Below, piece after piece: positions 48,733-58,200 of a stretch of 64,000 nt of DNA. The notes beneath the pieces are model-generated. The model was not told where the DNA came from, searched no databases, and saw nothing but the letters and a program-made list of their open reading frames with translations. Each line of letters begins with the position of its first letter. The first letter of the stretch is position 1. A program made the translations under genes and the position numbers. Origin of the DNA: an uncultured Clostridia bacterium (lineage in GTDB: Bacteria; Bacillota; Clostridia; UMGS1810); assembly GCA_934481345.1 (NCBI GenBank), contig CAKSPF010000005.1, positions 124,001 through 188,000 on the forward strand, written 5' to 3'.

Positions 48733-51309
48733 GTGTCAAAATTCAAGAAATTTATTTCTTCATTAACCGTATCTGCACTGCTTGTTTCAGCTATACCGAC
48801 TTTTTCTTTGGCATATGTGGCATCAGATGTTGCGGGAACCGATCACGAGGACGCTGCAAAAGTACTCGGAGCTCTTGAAATTATGGTCGGCGATGCAGGT
48901 ACCGGACTTTTCAGACCGGATGACGCAATCAAACGTTCCGAGGCTGCAAAAGTTGCTGTCGCATTAAAAGGACTTACCAAGCTTGCCGAATCTTCAACAG
49001 CATCTACAAAATTCCCGGATGTTGCAAGTGACCACTGGGCAAACGGTTTTATAAACGTAGGAGCATCCGAAGGTCTTATAATAGGCGATGATGTGGGAAC
49101 ATTCAGACCGGATGACAGAATAAGCTATGTAGAAGCCGTTATAATACTCGTAAGAGCATTGGGCTATGAACCGCAGGCTATTGCAAAAGGCGGCTATCCT
49201 ACAGGTTATATAACAACAGCATCTTCAATAGGACTTTCAAAAAATGTTGTAAGCTCTGCAACTAAGCTCATATCAAGAGGCGACGTGGCTCAGCTTGCAT
49301 ATAATGCGCTGACAATCAAAAAGATGGAGCAGGTTGGTTTTGGTACAAATGTACAGTACAATGTGTCGGACAAGACGCTCCTTTCGGACAACCTGAACGT
49401 AAATCTTGTAAACGGCGTAGTTACTGCTGTAGGCAACTCGTCCATTGACGGAAAAACAGTTGATAAAGGCAGATTGATGATAGACGGCAAAACTTACAAG
49501 ACCGGAAACGCAGATGTACGAAATGTTTTAGGTTTTTATGTTGATGCGTATATCACAAACAGCAAATCCGAAAAAGGCAGAGATATCCTGTTGGTAGCAA
49601 ATCCGACCGAAGGACAAAATTCTACTGTTTCGATTTCTGCAGACAACATTAAATCAATAACCGAAAAGTCAGGTTCTAAAGTAATTGAATATTACGCAAA
49701 AGAAAATGACAGGAAATCAACATCTGCAACAATCAATTCAACTGCAAAAATCGTTTATAACGGCGTGCTCGGTACATGGGGTGATCTCGCAGAAATTGAC
49801 TCCGGTTCCATAGTCCTTCTTGATACAACAAGAAACAAAAAATACGATATAGTTTTTGTAAACGAAACAGTAAATTATGTTGTGGATTACGTTACCGAAT
49901 CATCTCACAGAATTATTGATAAATACAACCAGAGCGCTCTTACGCTTGATCCTGATAACAGCGACCTGACTTATACTATAGACAAAGATAATAAAGCGGT
50001 TGATATTTCCGAGCTTGAGGAATGGGATGTTATAACATTCACAATAAGCAAAGATAAGAATCTCGTCTACGGCACAACTGCAAAAAATCCCGTAACAGGC
50101 ACCGTTACAGCCAAATCTTCTGACCATTATTATATAGATGACGTTAAATACAAGGTTGCATCTAACTATACAAATACAATAGACTTAAATGACAACGGTA
50201 CTTTTTATCTCGACTCCGAAGGCAAAATTGCTGCCTTTGACGGAAAGGGAAATATAAGCACAAACTATGCATATATTAATAAAATGGCTGTTGAGTCCGG
50301 ACTTGACGGAACACTGAAATTTGAATTTTTCAACAAAAACTCAGAGCTTGTTACACTGAAAGCTGCAAACAAAATACGTGTAAACGACTCTGCCGCATTA
50401 AATGCCAAAGAAGCGCTTAATGCAGTTGGTGAAACGAACCAGCTTGTAACTTATGAGTCAAATGAAAAAGGCGAAGTGACAAAGATTTATACAAGCAAAA
50501 AATCCGATGACATTGACGAAGATAACTTTACGCTTAACTTTGCCGAAAGCGGTGTTGAGTACAAGTCTACCTCCTCTACTCTGCTTGCCGGAAAAATGAA
50601 TGTAAAAGTTGACTCGAACACTTTAATATTTGACATTCCGTCATCCGCAAAAAATTCCGATGACTATGCGGTAAGAGATAAATCCTTCTTTATAGACGGC
50701 GGAAAATATGATGTTTCTGTTTATGATGTAAAAGAGGATTTGACCGCAGGTGTAATAATAGTTACAAATTCGGACGGAAAAACAGGCGAAGACACTTCGA
50801 TTGCCGTTGTGGATAAAATATCCGCTGCAAAAAACAGCGACGGCGATACAGTAGAAAAACTGGAAGCATATATGGACGGCAAGAAAGTATCCATGTATAC
50901 CTCCAAAGCAAATGTGCTTGTTAAAAACGGAAGCAAGGCTATTGAAGCGGGCGACATTGTTCAGCTTAAAACAAACAGCACCGGCGAAATAGACGGTATA
51001 ACTCTCTTGTTTGATATAAACGATTCGGACAAAGAATCGAGTGTTCAGCATTCGGCAAACATGCTAACCGAATATGGAAAAATAACAAAGAAATTCTCAA
51101 ATTCATTCAACTTCCAGACAAATGACGGCGCAGTTAAAAACTATGCTATCGGAAACGCAGAAATCTATGTTGTGGAAAGCGGAAGAAACGACAAAAAGAT
51201 AAGCGTCGGAAGCAAGAGTGATATAAGAAAATATGATGATGCCGATCCGGAAAGAGTATTTGTAAGAGTTTACAAAGATGAAGTTAAGGAAATCGTTATC
51301 ATAAGATAA
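48733..51309 (+). CDS. S-layer-homology domain surface protein
   Basis: 858 residues from GTG 48733, 8 bp after AAGGAGG. Signal peptide KKFISSLTVSALLVSAIPTFSLAYVA. Three SLH repeats follow (about residues 30-85, 90-150, 155-200): TGLFRPDDAIKRSEAAKVAVAL; FPDVASDHWANGFINVGASEG with GTFRPDDRISYVEAVIIL; and STATKLISRGDVAQLAYNAL-type (motif SRGDVAQLAYNAL). They should anchor the protein to pyruvylated cell-wall polymer. The remaining 650 residues are a beta-rich, Asp/Lys/Ser/Thr-rich ectodomain without Cys that resembles S-layer proteins. It is a candidate major surface protein, with its own promoter, structured leader and strong terminator. Confidence 0.9.
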   Translation: MSKFKKFISSLTVSALLVSAIPTFSLAYVASDVAGTDHEDAAKVLGALEIMVGDAGTGLFRPDDAIKRSEAAKVAVALKGLTKLAESSTASTKFPDVASDHWANGFINVGASEGLIIGDDVGTFRPDDRISYVEAVIILVRALGYEPQAIAKGGYPTGYITTASSIGLSKNVVSSATKLISRGDVAQLAYNALTIKKMEQVGFGTNVQYNVSDKTLLSDNLNVNLVNGVVTAVGNSSIDGKTVDKGRLMIDGKTYKTGNADVRNVLGFYVDAYITNSKSEKGRDILLVANPTEGQNSTVSISADNIKSITEKSGSKVIEYYAKENDRKSTSATINSTAKIVYNGVLGTWGDLAEIDSGSIVLLDTTRNKKYDIVFVNETVNYVVDYVTESSHRIIDKYNQSALTLDPDNSDLTYTIDKDNKAVDISELEEWDVITFTISKDKNLVYGTTAKNPVTGTVTAKSSDHYYIDDVKYKVASNYTNTIDLNDNGTFYLDSEGKIAAFDGKGNISTNYAYINKMAVESGLDGTLKFEFFNKNSELVTLKAANKIRVNDSAALNAKEALNAVGETNQLVTYESNEKGEVTKIYTSKKSDDIDEDNFTLNFAESGVEYKSTSSTLLAGKMNVKVDSNTLIFDIPSSAKNSDDYAVRDKSFFIDGGKYDVSVYDVKEDLTAGVIIVTNSDGKTGEDTSIAVVDKISAAKNSDGDTVEKLEAYMDGKKVSMYTSKANVLVKNGSKAIEAGDIVQLKTNSTGEIDGITLLFDINDSDKESSVQHSANMLTEYGKITKKFSNSFNFQTNDGAVKNYAIGNAEIYVVESGRNDKKISVGSKSDIRKYDDADPERVFVRVYKDEVKEIVIIR

Positions 51310-51315
51310 AACATT

Positions 51316-51347
51316 TAAAGCAGGATTTCATCTGAAATCCTGCTTTA
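51316..51347 (+). terminator. Terminator of the SLH surface protein gene
   Basis: Perfect arms TAAAGCAGGATTT (51316-51328) and AAATCCTGCTTTA (51335-51347), 6-base loop, 7 bp after the stop codon. Its last four bases are also the first bases of the structured element at 51344; no long T-run follows, possibly because the element interrupted it. Confidence 0.8.
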
Positions 51348-51624
51348 GGCAAGTGGGACTTGAACCCAATATGCCTTACGTTTGAAAAATTGAAGTCTTT
51401 TCAACTTGTTGTCCTTGAAGGGCGACAGGCTGTCTGCGTCCTCCGCATTGAAAATTCAATAAATTTTTCTAAACGTAAGGCCGCAGAGTTTAAAAATAGG
51501 AAATTTTGAAATAAGACAAAGAAAATTCAAAAATAATACGGTCGTATATTTGCAGAATTTTCTGCTGTATTATGCGAAATTTCCATTTTTAAACCACATC
51601 GGGTTCGAGTCTCGCTTGCCTAAA
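51344..51624. repeat. 281-bp structured element with tRNA-T-arm-like inverted ends (MITE or ncRNA candidate)
   Basis: Outer arms of 24 bp (51344-51367 and 51601-51624) pair throughout in RNA: 21 Watson-Crick pairs plus three G-U pairs; they contain AGGCAAG/CTTGCCT and GACTTGAACCC/GGGTTCGAGTC. Reading outward, each arm looks like the 3' part of a tRNA (GGGTTCAAGTCCCACTTGCC on minus, GGGTTCGAGTCTCGCTTGCC on plus). Inside are two long stems: 51373-51383 with 51471-51481 (GCCTTACGTTT/AAACGTAAGGC), extended by GAAAAATT/AATTTTTC; and TTTAAAAA..GGAAATTT (51489-51506) with AAATTTCC..TTTTTAAA (51577-51593). Within the second stem lie ATAATAC/GTATTAT and the hairpin GCAGAA-TT-TTCTGC. The whole is a three-way junction. 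TA flanks GGCAAG..CTTGCC on both sides, as for TA-targeting transposable elements. No open frame of interest. Confidence 0.7.
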
Positions 51625-51639
51625 CTACATAAATTCAAT

Positions 51640-53094
51640 TTAAAATCTGAAATCTCTTCTGTTGGAATTCTTAATATCCTCAATATTTTTTCTTGCAATT
51701 TCCCGTACTTTTTCTTTCGGAATTTTATTAAGTTCATCCTCAATGAGTTTAAATCCTATTTTCTTTGTATCCTCGCTTGCATAATCTGTCAGATACTCGG
51801 TAAGTGTCATAAGGGCATTCGGATGACAGCAATTTAGTATCTGACCGTTTTTGCAAAGGCTCATAAAACGGTCGCCGGTTCTGCCCTCTCTGTAACAGGC
51901 TGTGCAGAACGATGGAATAAATCCCATTTTCATCAGCCAGTTAACAACTTCGTCAAGAGTACGCTGATCGGAAACGTCAAATTGCTCCGAATCATGAGGA
52001 CGTTCTTCCTCGCAGTATCCGCCGACAGATGTGCGCGACGCACCGCTTATCTGCGATACACCGAGATGCAGCATTTTTTCACGCACCTTCTGGCTTTCAC
52101 GCGTAGAAATAATCATACCTGTATACGGAACAGCTATACGGATACATGCCGCAATTTTTTCAAAAATCTCATCTTCAAGACTGTTATCAAATGCATCGGG
52201 ATCAATGTCATCTGCATGTTTTACTCTCGGTACGCTTATTGTATGCGGACCCACACCGTGAACCGCCTCAAGATGTTCGGCATGCATGAGCAGTCCGGCA
52301 AATTCATACTGATAGCCTTCCAGACCGAAAAGAACACCAAGACCGACATCGTCAATACCGCCGTCCATTGCTCTGTCCATAGCCTCTGTATGGTAATCAT
52401 AATCATGCTTTGGTCCTGTAGGATGAAGTTCAAGATAGCTTTTTTTATTGTAAGTTTCCTGGAATAAAATATATGTACCGATGCCTGCATCTTTTAATTT
52501 GCGGTAGTTCTCTACGGTTGTTGCGGCAATGTTTACATTCACACGGCGGATGTCGCCGTTTTTGTGATGAATGGAATATATAGTTTTTATAGATTCCAGA
52601 ATATACTCTATCGGATTATTTACGGGATCCTCTCCTGCTTCGATAGCAAGGCGTTTATGCCCCATATCCTGCAAAGCTATTACCTCTTTGCGAATATCAT
52701 CCTGAGAAAGTTTTACGCGCTTTATATGCTTGTTTTTTTGATGATACGGGCAGTATACACAGCCGTTCACACAATAGTTGGACAAATACAAAGGTGCAAA
52801 CATAACAATTCTGTTACCGTAGAAAGCCTCTTTGATTTCTTCTGCAAGCTTATACATTTCTTCGATTTTTTCGGGTATATCGCATGCCAAAAGAACCGAT
52901 GCCTCGCGGTGAGTAAGTCCGGCGCAGTGAGTCTGCGTTCCGTCCGCTGTTTTTACCGGACGTGCTTTTTGCAGAATACTGTCGATAAGAGCAACGTTAT
53001 GTTTATTCTCCTCAGCGTATTTTATTGTTTCGAGAATTTCTTCGTGGTTAATAAATTCCTCAGCATGGAGGGATTTTGGATTGTAATTTGACAT
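51640..53094 (-). CDS. hydG: [FeFe]-hydrogenase H-cluster radical SAM maturase HydG
   Basis: 484 residues from ATG 53094, 9 bp after GAAAGGA. Tyrosine lyase that makes the CO and CN ligands of the H-cluster. Radical-SAM cluster motif NYCVNGCVYCPYH (CxxxCxxC), preceded by MFAPLYLSNYC. SAM-binding IEAGEDPVNNPIEYI and the C-terminal second-cluster region with FCTACYREGRTGDRFM and CKNGQILNCCHPNAL are diagnostic of HydG as opposed to ThiH. Last gene of the operon TM1266-hydE-hydG; HydF and the hydrogenase are not in the window. Confidence 0.97.
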   Translation of the reverse strand: MSNYNPKSLHAEEFINHEEILETIKYAEENKHNVALIDSILQKARPVKTADGTQTHCAGLTHREASVLLACDIPEKIEEMYKLAEEIKEAFYGNRIVMFAPLYLSNYCVNGCVYCPYHQKNKHIKRVKLSQDDIRKEVIALQDMGHKRLAIEAGEDPVNNPIEYILESIKTIYSIHHKNGDIRRVNVNIAATTVENYRKLKDAGIGTYILFQETYNKKSYLELHPTGPKHDYDYHTEAMDRAMDGGIDDVGLGVLFGLEGYQYEFAGLLMHAEHLEAVHGVGPHTISVPRVKHADDIDPDAFDNSLEDEIFEKIAACIRIAVPYTGMIISTRESQKVREKMLHLGVSQISGASRTSVGGYCEEERPHDSEQFDVSDQRTLDEVVNWLMKMGFIPSFCTACYREGRTGDRFMSLCKNGQILNCCHPNALMTLTEYLTDYASEDTKKIGFKLIEDELNKIPKEKVREIARKNIEDIKNSNRRDFRF

Positions 53095-53152
53095 AATATT
53101 TTTTCCTTTCTTATTATTGGAAGCCATGTTTACATGGCAACCTGCCGTCAGA

Positions 53153-54196
53153 TTATTTTTTTATATCGCCGCGGTCGGTAACTATTTCAAAACCGATTGA
53201 TTCCATTCTGCGGCTTAAGCATTGCCTGCACTGAGCCGATTCGTCGCCGGTGCATATTTTATTATCATAAAGGGCATATTTTTTTCGTTCCGAAACAGGT
53301 GACAAATTCGGCATTACAACATTTGCGCCTGCAAGTATGCCTTTTTCTCTGCCGTTTGAATCAATAGTTCCGAGTGCTGTTGTAGCCGGCAGAAGTATAT
53401 TGGGCTTAATAAGCCTTATGAGCGACAGCAAATACACTGTCTGTTCGCATGAACCGGCTGTTTTATCGCCGAACGGAGTATCTTTCTGCGGAATAAACGG
53501 CCCGATACCGCACATATCGGGGCTGAATTCTTCTATAAATTTCAAATCCTCGGCAAGATATTCCGAAGTCTGATAAGGCGAGCCTACCATAAAACCGCAG
53601 CCAACCTGATAACCGATTTTTTTAAGGTCATAAAGACAGCGTATCCGGTTTTCAAATGACATATTATCAGGATGAAGCATGCGGTAATGCTCTCTGCTTG
53701 CTGTTTCATGCCGCAAAAGATAACGGTCTGCGCCGGCAGAATACATTTTTTCATAATCCTGCGTTTCACATTCTCCGAGCGAAAGCGTCACGGCGCAGTC
53801 GGGATAGGTACTTTTGATACTTTTTACGATTGAACATACTTTCCCGACAGAAAAAATTCCTTCACCGCCCTGAAGAACAAAGGTTCTGAAACCAAGTGCA
53901 TATCCTTCTTTGCAGCAATTCAAAATCTGTTCTTCGGTAAGGATATATCGGTCGCAATCATCGTTTGATTTGCGTATTCCGCAGTAAAGACAATCATTTT
54001 TGCAGTAATTTCCGACTTCTATAAGACCTCTTACAAAAACCTTGTTTGAATAAATCCTTCGTCTTGATTCGTCTGCCATCTTCCGGGCATATTCGGCAAT
54101 TTCGCTGTTTTGACCGTCTATCAGCATAACGTATTCTTCTTTTGACAGGGTATGTTCTTTTGCAAGCGCATCTACAAGCGAATACAGGCTACTCAT
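53153..54196 (-). CDS. hydE: [FeFe]-hydrogenase H-cluster radical SAM maturase HydE
   Basis: 347 residues. Radical-SAM motif LIEVGNYCKNDCLYCGIRKSN (CxxxCxxC). VLQGGEGIF and SLGECETQDYEKMYSAGADRYLLRHETA are HydE-specific blocks. The C-terminal ATTALGTIDSNGREKGILAGANVVMPN completes the barrel. HydE processes the diiron precursor of the H-cluster. Overlaps the TM1266-type gene by 8 bp. Confidence 0.96.
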   Translation of the reverse strand: MSSLYSLVDALAKEHTLSKEEYVMLIDGQNSEIAEYARKMADESRRRIYSNKVFVRGLIEVGNYCKNDCLYCGIRKSNDDCDRYILTEEQILNCCKEGYALGFRTFVLQGGEGIFSVGKVCSIVKSIKSTYPDCAVTLSLGECETQDYEKMYSAGADRYLLRHETASREHYRMLHPDNMSFENRIRCLYDLKKIGYQVGCGFMVGSPYQTSEYLAEDLKFIEEFSPDMCGIGPFIPQKDTPFGDKTAGSCEQTVYLLSLIRLIKPNILLPATTALGTIDSNGREKGILAGANVVMPNLSPVSERKKYALYDNKICTGDESAQCRQCLSRRMESIGFEIVTDRGDIKK

Positions 54197-54446
54197 TGCT
54201 TATCACATTAGAGTAAGCTGTTTTTACACTTACTCCGTCAATATTTCCGATTTTTCCCGCCAAAGCAGAAATAGTGTCCTGCGGTGCATCGAGAGCTATT
54301 GAAACAATATTTATGCCCTTTTGTCTGTAAGGTATACCCATTCTGCCTATTATAAAATCACCGAACTCATGCAAAACGGAATTAAGCCTTTCGACAGAAT
54401 TTTTGTTTTCAACAATAACACTCATAACCGCTACGCGTGTTTCCAT
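54189..54446 (-). CDS. TM1266-type putative iron-only hydrogenase system regulator
   Basis: 85 residues from ATG 54446, behind AGAGG. Ferredoxin-like ACT/NikR-C-type fold with ETRVAVMSVIVENKNSVERLN, FGDFIIGRMGIPYRQKGINIVSIALDAP and a C-terminal strand. This small protein is regularly encoded with hydE and hydG. It has been proposed as a regulator, but biochemical proof is lacking. It is the first gene after the attenuator-like leader. Confidence 0.9.
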   Translation of the reverse strand: METRVAVMSVIVENKNSVERLNSVLHEFGDFIIGRMGIPYRQKGINIVSIALDAPQDTISALAGKIGNIDGVSVKTAYSNVISNE

Positions 54447-54487
54447 ACTATAACCTCTTTTCATACCAATGTAATTATTTAACAACA

Positions 54488-54515
54488 AAAACGCACCAAG
54501 CGACGGGTGCGTTTT
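54488..54515 (-). terminator. Attenuator hairpin in the hyd operon leader
   Basis: Minus-strand AAAACGCACC and GGTGCGTTTT (54515-54506 and 54497-54488) pair around 8 bases and are followed by TTTTGTTGTT, a classic intrinsic terminator, 40 bp upstream of the first hyd gene. Transcription must read through it, so it is probably conditional. Confidence 0.85.
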
Positions 54516-54592
54516 AAGTTACATATAAATATGTGCACACCCTGCATGCAGAGCACAAATGCTCTTAGTGTCGGGAATGTTATTAAACTGTT
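54488..54592 (-). ncRNA. Candidate riboswitch/attenuator leader of the hydrogenase-maturation operon
   Basis: In minus-strand order: ACACT, hairpin AGAGCA-TTTG-TGCTCT, GCATGCA, GGGTGTG (54542-54536), hairpin ACATA/TATGT, then the terminator with CGCACCC (54511-54505). GGGTGTG can pair with CGCACCC (seven pairs, one G-U), disrupting the terminator, while ACACT can pair with GGTGT and release it. This is a typical three-state switch. It does not match a riboswitch class I recognise; the ligand or protein is unknown. Confidence 0.55.
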
Positions 54593-54613
54593 TATGTTAA
54601 TTATAACATAAAC
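54590..54613. promoter_or_regulatory. Palindromic operator overlapping the -10 of the hyd operon promoter
   Basis: GTTTATGTTA (54590-54599) and TAACATAAAC (54604-54613) are perfect arms around ATTA. On the minus strand TATAAT (54605-54600) lies in its centre; the -35 at normal spacing is poor (TGGAAT), so an activator or a repressor acting here is plausible. Half-site spacing does not fit the clostridial Rex consensus exactly. Confidence 0.6.
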
Positions 54614-54644
54614 AAATAAAAAATTCCACTAAAAAAATCAAAAA

Positions 54645-55271
54645 TTATCTAAAAATTTCAGAAAAATTGTTTTTCAGAAAATCATACACATATGCCGCCA
54701 TTACACCGTAACCGACTTCGGTATAGTGCAAACCGTCATTCGGCTGCATTACAGGCTCGTTTGCGGCAGTAAACAACGCACATGACGACAAATCAATGCA
54801 TGGAATATTATTTCTCTCTGAAAAGCTTTTTACAAATTTAACGGCTTTTTCCGCCTGCGGCGCATATCCGCAGTTTGACATGCGTTCATCCGAAGTAGCA
54901 TGCGGAGGTGTGCATACTATAATTTTTGCTTTCGGTGCATCGGATTTAATAAGATTGATTAATTCTTCGTAATCTTTGTTGCCCTGAGTGTCTTGCGCAT
55001 CATCAAGTCCGCCGTTTGTACCAAGCATTACAATAACAAAATCGGAATCTGCGACATGGACACTGCCCGATTTATAATAATCCAGATAGCTTGTGGATGT
55101 GTAACCGCATTTACCGCAATTTACAACCTCGGCATTTGTAAGCTTTTTAAGATAGTACGGATAGTTTTTTTCATTAACATTTGCAATGCCGGATTTACCG
55201 AAAACCCCGTAATCCCCTTCGGTAAGGCTGTCGCCGATACAAGTGATTTTAATTTTGCTCATTTGATTCAT
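54645..55271 (-). CDS. SGNH/GDSL-family hydrolase
   Basis: 208 residues behind GGGGAG (8 bp). SGNH blocks: CIGDSLTEG with the nucleophile Ser, the Gly block (FGKSGI/CGKCGYTS), VIVMLGTNGGLDD with the Asn, and DGLHYTEVGYG with the catalytic Asp-His. No signal peptide, thus intracellular. Probably an esterase or acetylhydrolase acting on a carbohydrate. It lies 22 bp after addA and is likely in the same transcript. Confidence 0.87.
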   Translation of the reverse strand: MNQMSKIKITCIGDSLTEGDYGVFGKSGIANVNEKNYPYYLKKLTNAEVVNCGKCGYTSTSYLDYYKSGSVHVADSDFVIVMLGTNGGLDDAQDTQGNKDYEELINLIKSDAPKAKIIVCTPPHATSDERMSNCGYAPQAEKAVKFVKSFSERNNIPCIDLSSCALFTAANEPVMQPNDGLHYTEVGYGVMAAYVYDFLKNNFSEIFR

Positions 55272-55293
55272 AATATAAACTCCCCTATATTTA

Positions 55294-58200
55294 TTATACT
55301 TCTATCACATCACCCGAATCAAGCAAAAACAAATAAGTTTGTTTTACTTTTTTGTTCAATGCTGTTTCAAGTGCCGCTTTGTAATACTTTAGCTGAGGTG
55401 CATATTTTGCTTTGATTTCACCGATATTTCCGTCAACTCTGTCGGTTTTGTAGTCTACTATAACAAGCTCTCCGTTTTCTTCAAAGTATGCGTCTGTCAT
55501 ACCCTGAACCACCACCTTATCATCGGTTCTGACCTCGTTGTTAAATTCCGATGCAGGCAAAAGATATTTAAAGCTGAACTCTCTTTTCAGATTCATACGG
55601 TTTTCTTTCATTCTTCTGCCGAGTTCTGTTTTAAACAGGCGGTATATATTTTCTGATTTTATATACCTCGCATTGTTTTCGGTCAAAAATCCTTTGCTTA
55701 CAAGCCCGTCTATCTGCGCCCTCACATCATCAGCGGTTTCGGTATTTTCAAAATCGAGTTTTTCCATCACAAGATGCGTATATGTTCCTATTTCTGCTGC
55801 AGTAGGCTTGATATTGTCCGAAAGTTCAATTGACGCAAGGCTATGTTTTCTGTATATATCAAAGCTGTCATCACCGTCAAGCTGCATTTTTTTCAGCTCC
55901 GTTACCGAAACATTAGACGGTGTTTTGCATAATGCACTGTAAGGATACTCGTATTCAAGCAGTTTTTGTACAGCGCAATCAGCATCGGTCTTTGGCGCAA
56001 GCTCCGAAAACAAAAATTTCCTTTCGCCTGTTTCTTCTTCGAGCACAAGCTCAGACTTAGGTATCACATACGTATCAAATACCGAACCGTCATTGATATG
56101 TACGTCAAAGCTGTAGTCCTTTCCGATATTGCATGAATTGTTTCTTATAACAGCAGATAAAATCCATTCAAGATAGTTTTTACACCGCATTGTAAAAGCC
56201 GGATTTATTTTCTTATCGGAAGAAATCAGCTCCAAAGCTATCGCATCAAGTTTTTTTGACGCATTTTTCAGACTTCCCGTAATAATAAGTTTTTCTCGTG
56301 CGCGCGTAAGCGCAACATACAGAATACGCATTTCCTCGGAAATTATTTCCGAGTACATTTTTGACTTTATTGTATTTTTTGCGGGCAGCGGATACGAAAA
56401 ACGCTTTTCGGCATCGTAATAATTAACTCCGATACCGTATTCCTTATGAAGAAGCACCTTATCGTTTATATCTGTAAAGTTAAAATTTTTCGACGCTCTG
56501 CACAAAAACACAACAGGAAATTCCAGACCTTTGCTTTTGTGAATACTCATAATACGCACAACGTTTTCGCCGTCACCGAGAGGTTTGGCGGCGTCTGCAT
56601 CGGAATTTCCCGATTTAAGAGAATCAACATAGCGGACGAAGTTAAATATTCCCTTAAAGTCCGTCTGTTCAAAGTCGTATGCACGGTTAAACAATGCGCG
56701 GACATTGGCTTTTTTTAGTTCTGAGTTCGGCAAAAAGGAAAGATAAGCCATATAATCGGTATTTTCGACTATTTCCCAGATAAGCTTATCCGCCGGCAAA
56801 AATCCAGAACGCTCATAAAAGTATGCCAGCATATCTGTAAATTTTTTCAGTTTATCAGACAGAGCGTCTTCATTTTTTCGTATATATGCTTTGACGGCAT
56901 CATAAATATATCCTTTTTTTCCTGATATGCGAATATCAACAAATTCATTATCCGTAAATCCGAAAACAGGATGCCGCATCACGGAAAGCAAGGCAATATC
57001 ATCCAACGGATTGTCAATAATTTTTAATATATTTATCAGAAAAACAATTTCGGGAGCATCATAATATCCTCCGCCGATGTCGCAGTATACGGGAATTGAA
57101 GATGTCGTCAGTACATCGTTAAATACCTCGGCATAGCCCTTGATACTTCTGAGAAGAATAACAATATCCGAATACTTTACAGGTCTGTATATGCCGTCTG
57201 CTTTATCAAAAACCAGATAATCTCCGCTGTTTACCATGGAATTTATACGGTTTGCCGCATAGACTGCCTCCGCTTCGACGGCGCTCAATTCTTCGCTTTC
57301 GGATTCCGGGTCAATATATAAGTCAGTGCCGTTTTCATCAATTACAACAACATCCACGGAATTCATGTCTGAATTTACATCTTCATAAGAATTTTCGTTA
57401 TAGTACAAAAATTCATCGGGAGTATATTCCAACTCGCCGGTTTCCTCGTTCATAAGCTGTTCAAAGATTGAGTTAACACCGTCAAGAACACATTTACGGC
57501 TTCTGAAATTTTTATTAAGCAGTATTTTGTTATACTGTACTTTTTCGCCGTCAAAAAGCTTATAATCATCAGACTTGCCTTTGAAAAGACGCGGATCGGC
57601 ATCGCGGAATTTATAGATGCTTTGTTTCATGTCGCCAACCATAAACATGTTCGGTTTTCCTATATTTTTTTTGGAAATACATGAAAAAATCGCTTCCTGC
57701 ACGCTGTTGCAGTCCTGATATTCGTCAATATAAATTTCGTCAAATTTTTCCATAAGCTTTACGGCAGCGTCACTCGGAGAGCCGTCTTCGTTTTTAAGAA
57801 GTTTAAGAGCAATATGCTCAAAATCAGAAAAGTCAACAAGGTTTCGGCTGCGTTTGAGCGCTGAAAATTCTTCGTCAAATTTTACTGTTATTTCTGCAAG
57901 CTTTTTTACAAAAATTTCCGATGTTTTAATATCTTCGCAAAGAGATTCATAAGTATCTGTTATATAGTTTTCTTTGATATTCTTTAAAATATCTTTACCC
58001 AAAGTGCGGAGAGTCTTTATCTGACCGCATATATCTTTATCCGCCTTTTTTGAAAACACAAGTCTTCCGCCTGAAAAACTATGCACAGCCCGATATGCAT
58101 CGTTCCAGTTTTTGGCGGCAAATATGTATTCAAAAGCGTTTTTTTCGTCACACAAAAGTGCTTTCGGTTTTTCAAGGTTCTCATCAAAAGAACATAGCTC

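Noticed and set aside
51347..51621. A tRNA gene interrupted by a 250-bp intron, or a tmRNA
   Set aside because: Acceptor-like ends pair and a T-arm-like sequence is present, but no D-arm or anticodon arm can be drawn, the 5' part is itself a reversed T-arm, and no tag-peptide frame exists.
54488..54592. T-box leader responding to tyrosine (HydG substrate)
   Set aside because: No T-box sequence (AGGGTGGNACCGCG) or specifier stem; GCAGGGTGTGC is only superficially similar.
54590..54613. Rex redox-repressor site
   Set aside because: The arm core is GTTA-N4-TAAC, two bases short of the clostridial Rex consensus GTTAA-N4-TTAAC; kept only as an unidentified operator.
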